Assembly (NCBI RefSeq): GCF_004123845.1
Contig: NZ_NBDP01000007.1
Coordinates: forward strand, 62,001 to 126,000
Length of the DNA: 64,000 bases
Direction: 5' to 3'
Origin: Allobosea sp. Tri-44
GTDB lineage: Bacteria > Pseudomonadota > Alphaproteobacteria > Rhizobiales > Beijerinckiaceae
Shown here: piece by piece, positions 28,868 through 37,680 of the stretch
Layout of the letters: every line of letters begins with the position of its first letter
Position numbering within the stretch: position 1 is the stretch's first letter
Translations under genes and position numbers: made by a program
The notes under the pieces: generated by a model
Told to the model about the DNA's origin: nothing
Databases searched by the model: none
Seen by the model: the letters and a program-made list of their open reading frames with translations, nothing else

Positions 28868-29075
28868 ACGTAGCAGGAGATCTGGCAATCAAGGCCGGAG
28901 TGCCCCACCGCTATTGAAATAGGGAGCACGACCAATGACCACGATCGAAGCAGTCCGCCGCGGTCCGTTGCTACGATTACGGGGGTAGACTGGCAGCGCC
29001 GAAGTTCCAATGGGTCGTCCGGAGCCGACCTCCTGCTCGGAGACGGTGGCTCGACACTGCGCATATTTCCGGCGA

Positions 29076-29402
29076 TCAGTCGGAACTCACCACGTCGTTG
29101 GCTTCATCATCGTGCAGCATCTTGCTGAGCAGGACATAACGATTGATCGTTGTAGGCGTAACGTCGAGGGTGCATCTTTCGCGCAATTTGGCCGCCTCCT
29201 GATGCACGACCAGTCGCATCTCCTGGGGGTGGATCGCGTACGCCTCGCTCCAGATTAACATGCGCTGAAGATTGAGATCCCAGCTCAGGCACGCGGTTTG
29301 GATCCGTGTCAGTGGCTGTTTCGACTGACTGGGCTCGGCGGCTGCGACCGCCGCCGCCGCGAGTAACATCAACAATTTCAGGCGTGCCGCGGTGGTCTTC
29401 AT
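29076..29402 (-). CDS. Small secreted protein, 108 aa
   Basis: No family is recognised. A signal peptide MKTTAARLKLLMLLAAAAVAAAEP is followed by about 85 polar residues with two cysteines (TACLSWD and RERCTLD) that could form one disulfide. The first codons and about 120 bases upstream are homologous to the P450 gene start at 22442, so the two share a promoter and probably a regulator. The periplasm or cell exterior is the likely location. Confidence 0.6.
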   Translation of the reverse strand: MKTTAARLKLLMLLAAAAVAAAEPSQSKQPLTRIQTACLSWDLNLQRMLIWSEAYAIHPQEMRLVVHQEAAKLRERCTLDVTPTTINRYVLLSKMLHDDEANDVVSSD

Positions 29403-29490
29403 GACGAGGTCTCCGGCAGGGCGACATGACCCCTGCGCGGAACTAGGCGGAACGTGGCGGCACCGGTCCTGAAGCCCGAACGAAAAACAT

Positions 29491-29509
29491 CCGAAATTTA
29501 CCCGAAATT
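29491..29509 (-). promoter_or_regulatory. Direct repeats in the duplicated leader of the small secreted-protein gene
   Basis: CCGAAATT at 29491-29498 and 29502-29509, 11 bases apart, in the same relative position as the pair upstream of the P450 gene. This is the predicted binding site of the CadC-like regulator encoded at 22758-24113. Confidence 0.5.
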
Positions 29510-29736
29510 CAACGGGATCGGTCTAAAACGTCCCGAGTTGGTCGACCGCAACCGGGTCGGCACTCCCGCATTCATGCTGCTGAAGATCAAAGCGCGTGTC
29601 CAACGGGCAGAGCGAAGTTGATTTTCGCAACGAGTCGCGAGCGGGCCCCGAACGTCCCAGCGGGGAACGTCCGGTTTCGGGCAGTAAGCCAATGTCCGCA
29701 GTTGGCGCGACGCCGGCGTTGGTCAACGCCCGCAGG

Positions 29737-29874
29737 TTCGAGGTCAGTTTGTCGATCGGGCTGGCAATCCACCCGCACTACGCAGATTCAGTCGCCACAC
29801 TCAGGCGCAGGGCGGATAACGCGCTTTATGAGGTCAAGAAGACTGGACGTGGCCGCTGGAGCCGTGCCGCCTGA
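29737..29874 (+). pseudogene. GGDEF-domain C-terminal remnant
   Basis: About 45 codons match only the end of a diguanylate cyclase domain: FEVSLSIGLAIHP, TLRRRADNALYEVKKTGRGR. The GGDEF signature and everything upstream are missing, and the reading frame upstream encodes unrelated sequence. It lies on the opposite strand from, and just before, the intact cyclase at 30045-31967, but is not simply a piece of that gene, since the residues differ. The remainder of 29875-30044 is empty. Confidence 0.7.
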
Positions 29875-30044
29875 ACCTTCAGGAAGATTCACCGGCCAGT
29901 TGGACCCGGCAGACGACCGTGAGAGAGCTCGCCGCTCACAATATTGGGGGCAGTTCCAGCTTCGGCGCGAGGCGCCTCACCGACTTCCCTCCTAACTCTG
30001 CGTCCTTGCTGCGCGGACCAAAACGTCGGCGAAAGCAGCGTTGT

Positions 30045-31967
30045 CTACGCTTGCCTCGCGTGAGGCCAGGCCATCACCTGTCCCGACATAACCAGGCGGT
30101 CGCGACCATTAGTCTTGGCCGCATAAAGCGCCCGATCGGCAGTCGCGACCAACGAGGCGCAATTCGCCGCTGTCGCAGTGCTGGGCCGAGCGATAGCACC
30201 GCCTAGGCTGGCGGTGACAAGCTTGGAGGGAGGATTCAAGGCGTGCGGAATCTGAGCTTCGCGAAGTGCCTCGCGAAGTCGTGCGCCGACCTGCTCACAG
30301 CCTTCGGTATCCGTGTTTGGCAACAGCAGGGCGAACTCTTCTCCGCCGTATCTCGCGGCCAGATCTGCCGGCCGCCACGCATGTGCCGCCAAGACACCTG
30401 CGACGGTACGCAGGCAGCTATCTCCGGCCTGATGCCCGTAGTGATCGTTGAATTTCTTGAAATGGTCGATATCGATCATCAGCAGGGAAAGAGACGTGCC
30501 GTCTCGTGCGGCCCGCGCCCACTCCTGCTGCAGCCGCTCGTCGAAGCAACGGCGATTGGCAAGCCCGGTCAGCCCGTCGGAGGCCGCAAGAGCCGCGAGC
30601 TTGTCCTCCAGATCCTTGTGTTCCGTCATGTCACGCGAGATCGCCACGACGCCATCGACCATACCGGTGGCCGGCGTTCGCGTCACGCGCAGGGCCGTCT
30701 CGATCCAGATCTCGGTCTTTTCCCGGTGCCGTGTGCGATAGATGATCCTGGCTTCTTCGACGTCACCGCACTTTAGTGAGGCGACCGCCTGTTCGACGCG
30801 GGGCAGATCCTCCGGGTTGACGCCCGCCAGGGCTGGCGTCCCCACGAGTTGCGCGGGATCCCAGCCCAAGACACGTGTGGAGGATGGCGAGGCGTAGAGA
30901 ATGCGCTCATCGAAGGCGATCCGCGTGACCATGTCGCTGGATTCTTCCGCAAGCAAACGGAAGCCCGCCTCCTTGGCGGCCAGCGCCATCGCCATGCGTT
31001 GGCGCCCGACGAGTTGGCGCACGAGATAAAAGCCGATGATGCCGATGACCGCCGTCAGCACCAGAACGACGGCCGTCCGTATGATGGCACCCTGCCGCCA
31101 GGGCGCCAGCACATCCTCCTGGGCTTGAGTCGCCAGCAACAGCAGAGGATATCGCTCGCTGAATCGGTAGGCGCTCAAGCGCTGCACGCCATCCAGTGGC
31201 GACTTGAAATAATAGGCGCTGGCGGAGGGGCGCGATGTGCGCTCTTTCAGGAGAGGCGTCGCCGACATATCTCGTCCGACATAGGTGCCATCATCGGAAC
31301 TGCGCGCGAGCAGAATACCACCGGCGCTCAACAGCGTGATGGCGCCGTTCGGCCCAAGGTCGAACTGCCGATAGAACTGGGAGAAATATGCCGCGTCGAT
31401 GGTTGCAAGAACGACGCCGGCGAACCTCCCGTCGGGATGGTTGAAGCGGCGGGACACCGTGATGATCCATTGGCCACCCGATCGGCTCTTTATCGGTTGC
31501 CCCAGATAAGCGCGTGGTTCGTCCCACTCGCGGTGACGCTGAAAATAGGCTCGGTCACTATTGTTGAGGCCAGCGAGATTCACCCCCTCCGTGGTCGCTA
31601 GCCAGCGGCCCGTTTCATCGTAGATAAAAAGACCCCGGATACGTCCCAGCGTCAGCTTGCGACGGTCCAGAAAAGCCTGAACTCTCGAGATCGCTTCCGA
31701 ATCCGTCCCGATTGTTTCGAGTCTGCTGGCGAGGCCCATCAGTATCGCATCGGCAAGCTCGACGGTGTCTTCCGCATGTTGCGTGAGTGACCGCGCGAGA
31801 TTGATCATATCGACCTCGGCGCTCTTCAGATCGGCACTCCTCGCCTGCCATTCTCGCCATCCGCTCAGGGAGAGAATGGCGACGCAGGCCAACGTCACAA
31901 AGGCCGCCGCCCAGAACGGAAGACGCGGCAGACCACCGGCACCATTGTTGATGCGAACCACGGTCAT
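30045..31967 (-). CDS. Membrane sensor diguanylate cyclase (Cache-PAS-GGDEF)
   Basis: A 640-residue inner-membrane enzyme making cyclic di-GMP from two GTP. A first membrane helix (about 17-36) and a second (about 293-316) flank a periplasmic Cache-like sensor domain (IYDETGRWLATTEG, RAYFQRHREW). A PAS domain follows (about 335-455), then GGDEF (about 465-620) with the active-site RYGGEEFALLLP and LTGLANRRCFDERL. There is no clear RxxD inhibitory site directly before the signature. It may link an external signal to surface attachment, consistent with the autotransporters in the same island. Confidence 0.93.
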   Translation of the reverse strand: MTVVRINNGAGGLPRLPFWAAAFVTLACVAILSLSGWREWQARSADLKSAEVDMINLARSLTQHAEDTVELADAILMGLASRLETIGTDSEAISRVQAFLDRRKLTLGRIRGLFIYDETGRWLATTEGVNLAGLNNSDRAYFQRHREWDEPRAYLGQPIKSRSGGQWIITVSRRFNHPDGRFAGVVLATIDAAYFSQFYRQFDLGPNGAITLLSAGGILLARSSDDGTYVGRDMSATPLLKERTSRPSASAYYFKSPLDGVQRLSAYRFSERYPLLLLATQAQEDVLAPWRQGAIIRTAVVLVLTAVIGIIGFYLVRQLVGRQRMAMALAAKEAGFRLLAEESSDMVTRIAFDERILYASPSSTRVLGWDPAQLVGTPALAGVNPEDLPRVEQAVASLKCGDVEEARIIYRTRHREKTEIWIETALRVTRTPATGMVDGVVAISRDMTEHKDLEDKLAALAASDGLTGLANRRCFDERLQQEWARAARDGTSLSLLMIDIDHFKKFNDHYGHQAGDSCLRTVAGVLAAHAWRPADLAARYGGEEFALLLPNTDTEGCEQVGARLREALREAQIPHALNPPSKLVTASLGGAIARPSTATAANCASLVATADRALYAAKTNGRDRLVMSGQVMAWPHARQA

Positions 31968-32342
31968 GGCCGGCTCCCTTCAGACCGGAAACTCGCACCA
32001 GCGCGTTAACAAAGCTTAACAGAGTGGATCTTTCGACAGCTCGCGCTGCCGCCATGTGGCAAGGCCTGTCTATTCGGGGCACGCAGGGCTGCTGCATGGA
32101 TGGGAGGTGGACGGATCAGACCTCGATGAAACAGTGAGCACCGCGGTTGAGCTCGGCCTTTAGTGGCGCGCCGCCAGTGCCCGCTGTCCGGCAGCAGGCA
32201 AACGTCAGTTTGTGGCGCGAAGCTGTCACCGCATCAGCGCGCCAACGTCACCTGCCCGGAGCAGATCGGAGAAACCTTACAGCAACCGGAACGAGCAAGG
32301 CATCCAAGAGTTAACGGTCGCCATCTGAGACCGGAGCCGCAG

Positions 32343-33203
32343 ATGTTCGACGGCTTTACCCTCGATTTCATCCAGCTGGGTGAAGTGACTTTGCGCGTGC
32401 GCCACGGCGGCTCGGGGCAGCCCGTGCTACTGTTGCACGGCCATCCGCGCACCCATGCGACCTGGCACCGGGTCGCGCCGTTGTTGGCGACGGAGTTCCA
32501 CGTCGTCTGCCCAGATCTGCGGGGCTTCGGGCAATCCTCGCGGCCTCCCGAATTGCCCGATCATCTTGGGTCATCGAAGCGTGCGAAGGCCCTGGATTGC
32601 CGGGAACTGATGGCGCGGCTCGGCTTCGACCGCTTTCATGTCGCCGGACACGATCGCGGATCATACACAGCTTTTCGTCTGGCGATGGATCATCCCGAGG
32701 CCGTACAACGGCTTGCCGTCATGGATGGTGTACCGATCCTCGAGGCCCTGGAGCGCTGCACTGAAAAGTTCGCGCGGCTCTGGTGGCACTGGTTCTTCTT
32801 CTGCCAGCCGGACAAGCCCGAGCGAGCGATCCTGGCCGATCCGCTTGCATGGTATGGCGCTGATCCCGAGGCGATGGGGTCTGAGAACTACGCCGATTTC
32901 CTGGCAGCTATCCAGGATCCCGACACTGTCCGTGGGATGCTGGAGGACTATCGCGCCGGGCTAGCGGCGGACCGGTTCCATGACGAATCCGATCGCGAGC
33001 AGGGAAGGACCCTGCAGTGCCCGCTGCTGTGCCTGTGGTCCGAAAGAGATGATCTGCCTGAACTTTATGGGGATGTGCTGGATGTCTGGCGGCCTTGGGC
33101 GCCGGATCGCCGAGGGCACGCGATCGCCAGCGGTCACCACATGGCGGAAGAGGCGCCGGAGGCTGTTGCGCGTGCACTTCGGAATTTTTTCGCCGAACGG
33201 TGA
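32343..33203 (+). CDS. Alpha/beta hydrolase, haloacetate dehalogenase-like
   Basis: 286 residues. The oxyanion-hole motif LLLHGHPRTHATW, PDLRGFGQSSRP, an Asp nucleophile in GHDRGSYTAFRL, and a catalytic His in SGHHMAEEAPE are visible, with HWFFFCQP in the cap domain as in fluoroacetate dehalogenases. The nucleophile Asp fits dehalogenases or epoxide hydrolases, not esterases. One of the two arginines that bind the carboxylate in characterised enzymes (DRGxR) appears to be Tyr here (DRGSY), so the substrate may differ. The ATG at 32343 has GGAG before it; the 375-base gap upstream (31968-32342) is non-coding as far as I can see. Confidence 0.85.
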   Translation: MFDGFTLDFIQLGEVTLRVRHGGSGQPVLLLHGHPRTHATWHRVAPLLATEFHVVCPDLRGFGQSSRPPELPDHLGSSKRAKALDCRELMARLGFDRFHVAGHDRGSYTAFRLAMDHPEAVQRLAVMDGVPILEALERCTEKFARLWWHWFFFCQPDKPERAILADPLAWYGADPEAMGSENYADFLAAIQDPDTVRGMLEDYRAGLAADRFHDESDREQGRTLQCPLLCLWSERDDLPELYGDVLDVWRPWAPDRRGHAIASGHHMAEEAPEAVARALRNFFAER

Positions 33204-33270
33204 AAGCAACGGCTGAACGGAGAACCCACCGGCTCCTGCTGCGTTGTCCATGCGCAGCTAGGAGGGTGCG

Positions 33271-33555
33271 ATGAGCCATCATTCTTCGGAACTGATCAGC
33301 TTCGTCCTTCCGATCAGCCACCGCGCTCCCCCGACCGGCAAGGCCTTGAGGGAGCGGCTTCTGCTGCAGATGGATGAAGCTGCGATGCTGGCAGGACTCG
33401 CCCGCCTGTCGGGGCGCAGCACGAGTTCCATTGCCTGGCTGCTACAGCAGGACATGATCGTACCTGGCGGATTACTGCGGGCCGCGATTGAGGTCGATCG
33501 GAAAAACCAGATAGCACTCCGTCATGAGCGAAGCATGTCGATCACGCCGAGATAG
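33271..33555 (+). CDS. Hypothetical protein, 94 aa
   Basis: I do not recognise it. A strong AGGAGGG site lies 5 bases before the ATG. The middle (LLLQMDEAAMLAGLARLSGRSTSSIAWLLQ) is helical and resembles a helix-turn-helix-like spacing, but no family is evident. It follows the hydrolase by 67 bases on the same strand and may be co-transcribed. Confidence 0.5.
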   Translation: MSHHSSELISFVLPISHRAPPTGKALRERLLLQMDEAAMLAGLARLSGRSTSSIAWLLQQDMIVPGGLLRAAIEVDRKNQIALRHERSMSITPR

Positions 33556-33591
33556 GCGGTTTGATTCAGCCTGGATCCTGAACTGCGATCC

Positions 33592-34110
33592 TCAGAGCCC
33601 GTCGCTCCAGTGCTCGAGCATCGGCCCGTCCCGGCCGGACACCGGATCGGCTACCGGCCTGGCCAGGCGGTTGATCGCCGTCTTTAGCTCCCCGGTCGGG
33701 GCCTCGCGCAGAATGTCTCCGCTCTGCCCGGGTGGGTAAGCTCCGACGACGAGAAAGTCACTGCTGGCGCTGAGCCGGCGATGGCCCGTACCGGCTGGAA
33801 GCAGCAGCACGTCACCGGCCGAGACACCAAGCTCGCGACCACCTTCTCCGCCCAGAACCAGCTCGGCCGAGCCCTTGGCAATGCCGAGCACCTCATGGCC
33901 CTTCGAATGGTAGTGATGAAAGTCGTAGATGCCGTTTCGCCAAGCCGGCAGCCAGCCGTTCTCTTCGAAGCGCCGCTCCATAGCGCTGGCGAGGTCGGCC
34001 GGAGCACGAGGAAAGGCCTTCTGATACACGAGCGCGGGGAAGCGCGGATTGTTAGGGATAGGTCCGCGCTCCTCGAAGGGCAGGACCAGGATCGTCATCA
34101 GCGCTGCCAT
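33592..34110 (-). CDS. Cupin-domain protein
   Basis: 172 residues with one cupin barrel. Motif 1 is HHYHSKGHEVLGIAKGSAEL and motif 2 is GDVLLLPAGTGHRRL, giving a plausible three-His/one-Glu metal site. Its sequence resembles small stand-alone cupins annotated as cupin or AraC-type ligand-binding proteins; the reaction is unknown. The ATG at 34110 follows GGAGAG; an ATG at 34098 is also possible. It is the last gene of a probable minus-strand unit that begins with the 24-residue membrane peptide at 35263. Confidence 0.8.
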   Translation of the reverse strand: MAALMTILVLPFEERGPIPNNPRFPALVYQKAFPRAPADLASAMERRFEENGWLPAWRNGIYDFHHYHSKGHEVLGIAKGSAELVLGGEGGRELGVSAGDVLLLPAGTGHRRLSASSDFLVVGAYPPGQSGDILREAPTGELKTAINRLARPVADPVSGRDGPMLEHWSDGL

Positions 34111-34124
34111 CGCTCGCTCTCCGA

Positions 34125-34352
34125 TCAACCAGAGCGCGGCCCGCTCGGATCGCGATCGCGACCATGGCCGTTGCCGGGCGTCGGGTCGCCATCCCCCGAC
34201 AGCACGACCGGGTTGGCGCTTACCAACCCTCCAAGGTTCGGCTTGGCCTGCGAAGGTGCAAATTGCCTCTCCGCGTTCTGCTTCGCCGGCTGGCGAGATT
34301 TTACGTCCGCTTCCTGCTCAGGGCTCAGTGAATTGCCGTGTCCATCACGCAT
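34125..34352 (-). CDS. Hypothetical protein, 75 aa, Gly/Pro-rich
   Basis: A small hydrophilic, probably disordered protein (SLSPEQEADVKSRQPAKQNA and a Gly/Asp/Pro-rich end). AAAGGAG directly precedes the ATG. It sits 14 bases before the cupin gene and 19 after the membrane-protein gene, all on the minus strand. No family is recognised. Confidence 0.5.
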   Translation of the reverse strand: MRDGHGNSLSPEQEADVKSRQPAKQNAERQFAPSQAKPNLGGLVSANPVVLSGDGDPTPGNGHGRDRDPSGPRSG

Positions 34353-34371
34353 GAGCTCCTTTGATTGTCGT

Positions 34372-35253
34372 TCAACGCGTTCCCCAGAGGGCCGTCAGGT
34401 CGAGTTCTTCGTCACGGTGCTTGCCGCCGAGCTGAGCTGCTATCCAGGCTGCGGCAGCGCCGACCAGCAACGCCGCTGCGGTCAGGAACGCCGAGAGAAC
34501 GCCCATCTTTCGGGTGCGCTCGGCAGCTTGCTTGGCAGTTTCCTTGGCCTGATTGAGGCGAGCGAAAGCGTCGTCGATCCGCTTCTCGGCTTCGGGCTGG
34601 GCGATGTTCATCCGGGTCGACATCCGGCCCGCGATATAGGAGCGATCCGCCTGCTCGAGCTGGCCGCTCGCAAGGCTGCGTGACAGGATGCGAGATGCTT
34701 CCTCGCGCTCGCCCTGTGATACCGGCTCGGTCCCAGCAGTTCTCGTCAACGTATCGAGCGCCGACGCCAGCGGATCCGGTTGCTGGCCCAGTACCGTTCC
34801 AGCGGCACTCGTGGCGGCAGCGGCTCCCATTGCAGCGGTCTTTGCAAGTCCGACAGCGGAGGACGCCGCCAAGCCGGCGACGAGCAGAGCCCCGACCGCC
34901 CAGACGACTAATCCGTGGGCGCCGTCGCGCACGTGACGTTCATGCAGGCTGGCATCGGCGGCCGGACGGCGCATCCGACCCGCGAGATAGCCGCCGGCCC
35001 CGGACGCCATCACGGTCACCCACAGAATCCAGAGCGCACCGGCGATCGCCAGCGCGGTCAGACCTGTCGACCTCGAGGGCTCGACCGAGACGAGGGACAG
35101 CCCGATCGCCGAGCCGAAGGTGGCGAGGAGTGTCGTGATGGCTGCAGACAGGACTGCCCCGCCAAGGATTGCGCTCCATTCAAGATAGGAGCCCGAATGC
35201 GTGGCCGCGTCGGCCGGCGCGACGACGACGACGTCAGTGGTTTCAGTTGCCAT
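34372..35253 (-). CDS. Hypothetical membrane protein with coiled-coil tail region
   Basis: 293 residues. Three membrane segments lie in the N-terminal half (about 25-55, 67-90, 113-135). A soluble helical stretch follows (PVSQGEREEASRILSRSL, then AEKRIDDAFARLNQAKETAK), and one more membrane helix near 250-270. Similar proteins are common in Hyphomicrobiales without known function, often with stress-related genes; this is a recollection, not a search result. TAGGAGTC lies 4 bases before the ATG. A 24-residue membrane peptide gene ends 9 bases upstream. Confidence 0.7.
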   Translation of the reverse strand: MATETTDVVVVAPADAATHSGSYLEWSAILGGAVLSAAITTLLATFGSAIGLSLVSVEPSRSTGLTALAIAGALWILWVTVMASGAGGYLAGRMRRPAADASLHERHVRDGAHGLVVWAVGALLVAGLAASSAVGLAKTAAMGAAAATSAAGTVLGQQPDPLASALDTLTRTAGTEPVSQGEREEASRILSRSLASGQLEQADRSYIAGRMSTRMNIAQPEAEKRIDDAFARLNQAKETAKQAAERTRKMGVLSAFLTAAALLVGAAAAWIAAQLGGKHRDEELDLTALWGTR

Positions 35254-35262
35254 AGCAGACTC

Positions 35263-35337
35263 CTATCGCAGGCCAATGAAGGAGAGGATGGCCATGACTA
35301 CGACCACGAGGCCGACCAGATAGATGATGCTGTCCAT
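35263..35337 (-). CDS. 24-residue single-span membrane peptide
   Basis: Encodes MDSIIYLVGLVVVVMAILSF, then IGLR. It is a single hydrophobic helix with a short positive C-terminus. GGGAGAAAAGC precedes the ATG. The stop is 9 bases before the start of the larger membrane protein, which suggests a two-subunit complex or regulatory peptide. Very similar small peptides recur beside this type of membrane protein in related bacteria, as far as I recall. Confidence 0.7.
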   Translation of the reverse strand: MDSIIYLVGLVVVVMAILSFIGLR

Positions 35338-35595
35338 TGCTTTTCTCCCGGGCGCGCTTGGCGGGCCGTCGGGAGAACGATCTCAAGCGTCAGCCGGTTC
35401 CGTAGCTGCATGCGCTTAGTGCCTTGATCGAACACTCACCGCTCGTCGCGACACGACTGGCGACCTTGCTTCCGCTGTCACTCATAGAACATAATCGGAA
35501 CAAACTTGCCGGCGGAGCAAATCATCGCCGTCATTCGACATTGCCGCATCCAGCTGTCCAGTGCTCCGGTTCAACTCCAATAGGTCGAATTACGC

Positions 35596-37656
35596 ATGAA
35601 CGCGCACGTCTATCTCGACAGCCTGAATTCGGCGCAGCAGCGGGCCGTGTCGTATGGCGACGGAGCGGCGCCGGCTCCGCCTGTGCTGATCATTGCAGGA
35701 GCCGGCTCGGGCAAGACTAACACGCTGGCACACCGCGTCGCCCATCTGCTCGTCTGCGGTGCTGATCCGCGGCGCATCCTGCTGATGACCTTCTCGCGCC
35801 GCGCCGCCTCCGAGATGATCCGCCGCGTCGAGCGCATCGCCCACAAGGTGATGGGCGACGGCGCCGGCGTCGCTGTCGATGCGCTGAACTGGGCCGGCAC
35901 CTTCCACGGCGTCGGTGCGCGGCTCCTGCGCGACCTTGCCGAGCAGATCGGGCTCGACCCCGCCTTCACGATCCATGATCGCGAGGATGCCGCGGATTTG
36001 ATGAACCTGGTCCGGCACGAACTCGGCTTCTCGAAGACCGAGGCGCGCTTTCCGACCAAGGGAACGTGCCTGTCGATCTATTCGCGCTGCGTGAACGCCG
36101 AGCAGCCGATCGAGGATGTTCTGCGGCTGTCCTATCCCTGGTGCATCGCCTGGGCGCAGGAGTTGAAGCAGCTCTTCGCGGCTTATGTGGAGGCGAAGCA
36201 GCAGCAGAACGTGCTCGATTACGACGACCTGTTGCTCTACTGGGCGCAGGCGATGTGCGACGCCGATCTCGCTGCCGATGTCGGCACGAGCTTCGACCAC
36301 ATCATGGTCGACGAGTACCAGGACACCAACCGGCTGCAATCCTCGATCCTGCTCGCCCTCAAGCCGGATGGCCGGGGGCTAACCGTCGTCGGCGACGACG
36401 CGCAGTCGATTTATTCCTTCCGCGCCGCAACAGTGCGCAACATTCTCGATTTCCCGTTGGCGTTCTCGCCACCCGCGGAGATCATCACGCTCGATCAGAA
36501 CTACCGCTCGACGCAAGCCATCCTCGCCGCTGCCAATGCGGTGATCGACCTTGCCGCCGAGCGCTTCACCAAGAACCTCTGGACCGATCGTGCCGCCGGC
36601 GCGGCGCCAGAACTGGTCAACGTCCGCGACGAAGCCGATCAGGCCCGCTTTATCGCGGAGACAGTGCTGGCAAACCGCGAGGCCGGCGCAACGCTGAAGC
36701 AGCAGGCCGTGCTCTTTCGCGCCTCACACCATAGTGGCTCGCTCGAAATCGAATTGACCCGTCGGAACATCCCGTTCGTGAAGTTCGGCGGGCTGAAGTT
36801 CCTCGACGCCGCGCACGTCAAGGACCTGCTCGCGCTGCTGCGCTTCGTCGAGAATCCGCGCGATCGTGTCTCGGCCTTTCGCGTGATGCAGCTCCTGCCT
36901 GGCGTCGGCCCAACCTCGGCGCAACGCATTATCGAGCATCTGGCGCAGTCACCGGAAGGAGCAGACGCCCTGCGCGACGCCCCTGCCCCCGCCCGCGCGG
37001 GAGCCGACTGGGCATCATTCGTCGAGGCGATAGAGGAGCTGCGCTCCGGTAGATCAGGCTGGCCAGCCGAGATCGAGCGGGCCCGCCTTTGGTACGAGCC
37101 GCATCTGGAGCGCATCCACGAGGACGCGACGACGCGCCAGGCCGACCTCCTGCAGCTCGAGCAGATCGCCGGCGGCTATCCCTCGCGCGCGCGATTCCTG
37201 ACCGAGCTGACGCTCGACCCGCCGGACGCCACCAGCGACCAGGCCGGCGTGCCGCATCTGGACGAGGACTACCTGATCCTTTCGACCATCCATTCGGCCA
37301 AGGGGCAGGAGTGGAAATCGGTCTTCGCCATGAACGTGGTGGATGGGTGCATTCCGATCGACCTTGGCGCCGGCGCCAGGGACGAGATCGAGGAAGAGCG
37401 CCGGTTGCTCTATGTCGCCATGACCAGAGCCAAGGATGATCTGCACTTGATGGTGCCGCAGCGCTTCTTCACGCACGGCCAGTCATCAACCGGTGACAGG
37501 CACGTCTATGCCGCCCGCACGCGCTTCATCCCGAACAACCTGCTGAAGTATTTCGAGCGGCGCGCTTGGCCGCTGGCCGCGCCCGCCGGCGCACGGGCGC
37601 CGTCCGGCGGCCCAAAGGTTGATGTACGCGCTAGGATGCGCGGCATGTGGCGCTGA
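35596..37656 (+). CDS. UvrD/Rep-type ATP-dependent helicase (SF1)
   Basis: A 686-residue 3'-5' DNA helicase. Walker A IIAGAGSGKT lies at about residues 32-42, LMTFSRRAASEM is motif Ia, VDEYQDTN motif II near 238, GDDAQSIYSFR motif III, QNYRST motif IV, STIHSAKGQEW motif V and YVAMTRAK motif VI. All helicase motifs are present, so it is probably active. It is shorter than UvrD in its C-terminal region. It stands alone on the plus strand in the island. The upstream gap 35338-35595 holds a likely promoter only. Confidence 0.93.
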   Translation: MNAHVYLDSLNSAQQRAVSYGDGAAPAPPVLIIAGAGSGKTNTLAHRVAHLLVCGADPRRILLMTFSRRAASEMIRRVERIAHKVMGDGAGVAVDALNWAGTFHGVGARLLRDLAEQIGLDPAFTIHDREDAADLMNLVRHELGFSKTEARFPTKGTCLSIYSRCVNAEQPIEDVLRLSYPWCIAWAQELKQLFAAYVEAKQQQNVLDYDDLLLYWAQAMCDADLAADVGTSFDHIMVDEYQDTNRLQSSILLALKPDGRGLTVVGDDAQSIYSFRAATVRNILDFPLAFSPPAEIITLDQNYRSTQAILAAANAVIDLAAERFTKNLWTDRAAGAAPELVNVRDEADQARFIAETVLANREAGATLKQQAVLFRASHHSGSLEIELTRRNIPFVKFGGLKFLDAAHVKDLLALLRFVENPRDRVSAFRVMQLLPGVGPTSAQRIIEHLAQSPEGADALRDAPAPARAGADWASFVEAIEELRSGRSGWPAEIERARLWYEPHLERIHEDATTRQADLLQLEQIAGGYPSRARFLTELTLDPPDATSDQAGVPHLDEDYLILSTIHSAKGQEWKSVFAMNVVDGCIPIDLGAGARDEIEEERRLLYVAMTRAKDDLHLMVPQRFFTHGQSSTGDRHVYAARTRFIPNNLLKYFERRAWPLAAPAGARAPSGGPKVDVRARMRGMWR

Positions 37657-37680
37657 GCCGATTGCCTGTTAGCGGGGCGC

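Noticed and set aside
28753-29064. Minus-strand ORF of 103 residues
   Set aside because: No ribosome site, no recognisable domain, and it runs through the direct repeats of the autotransporter promoter.
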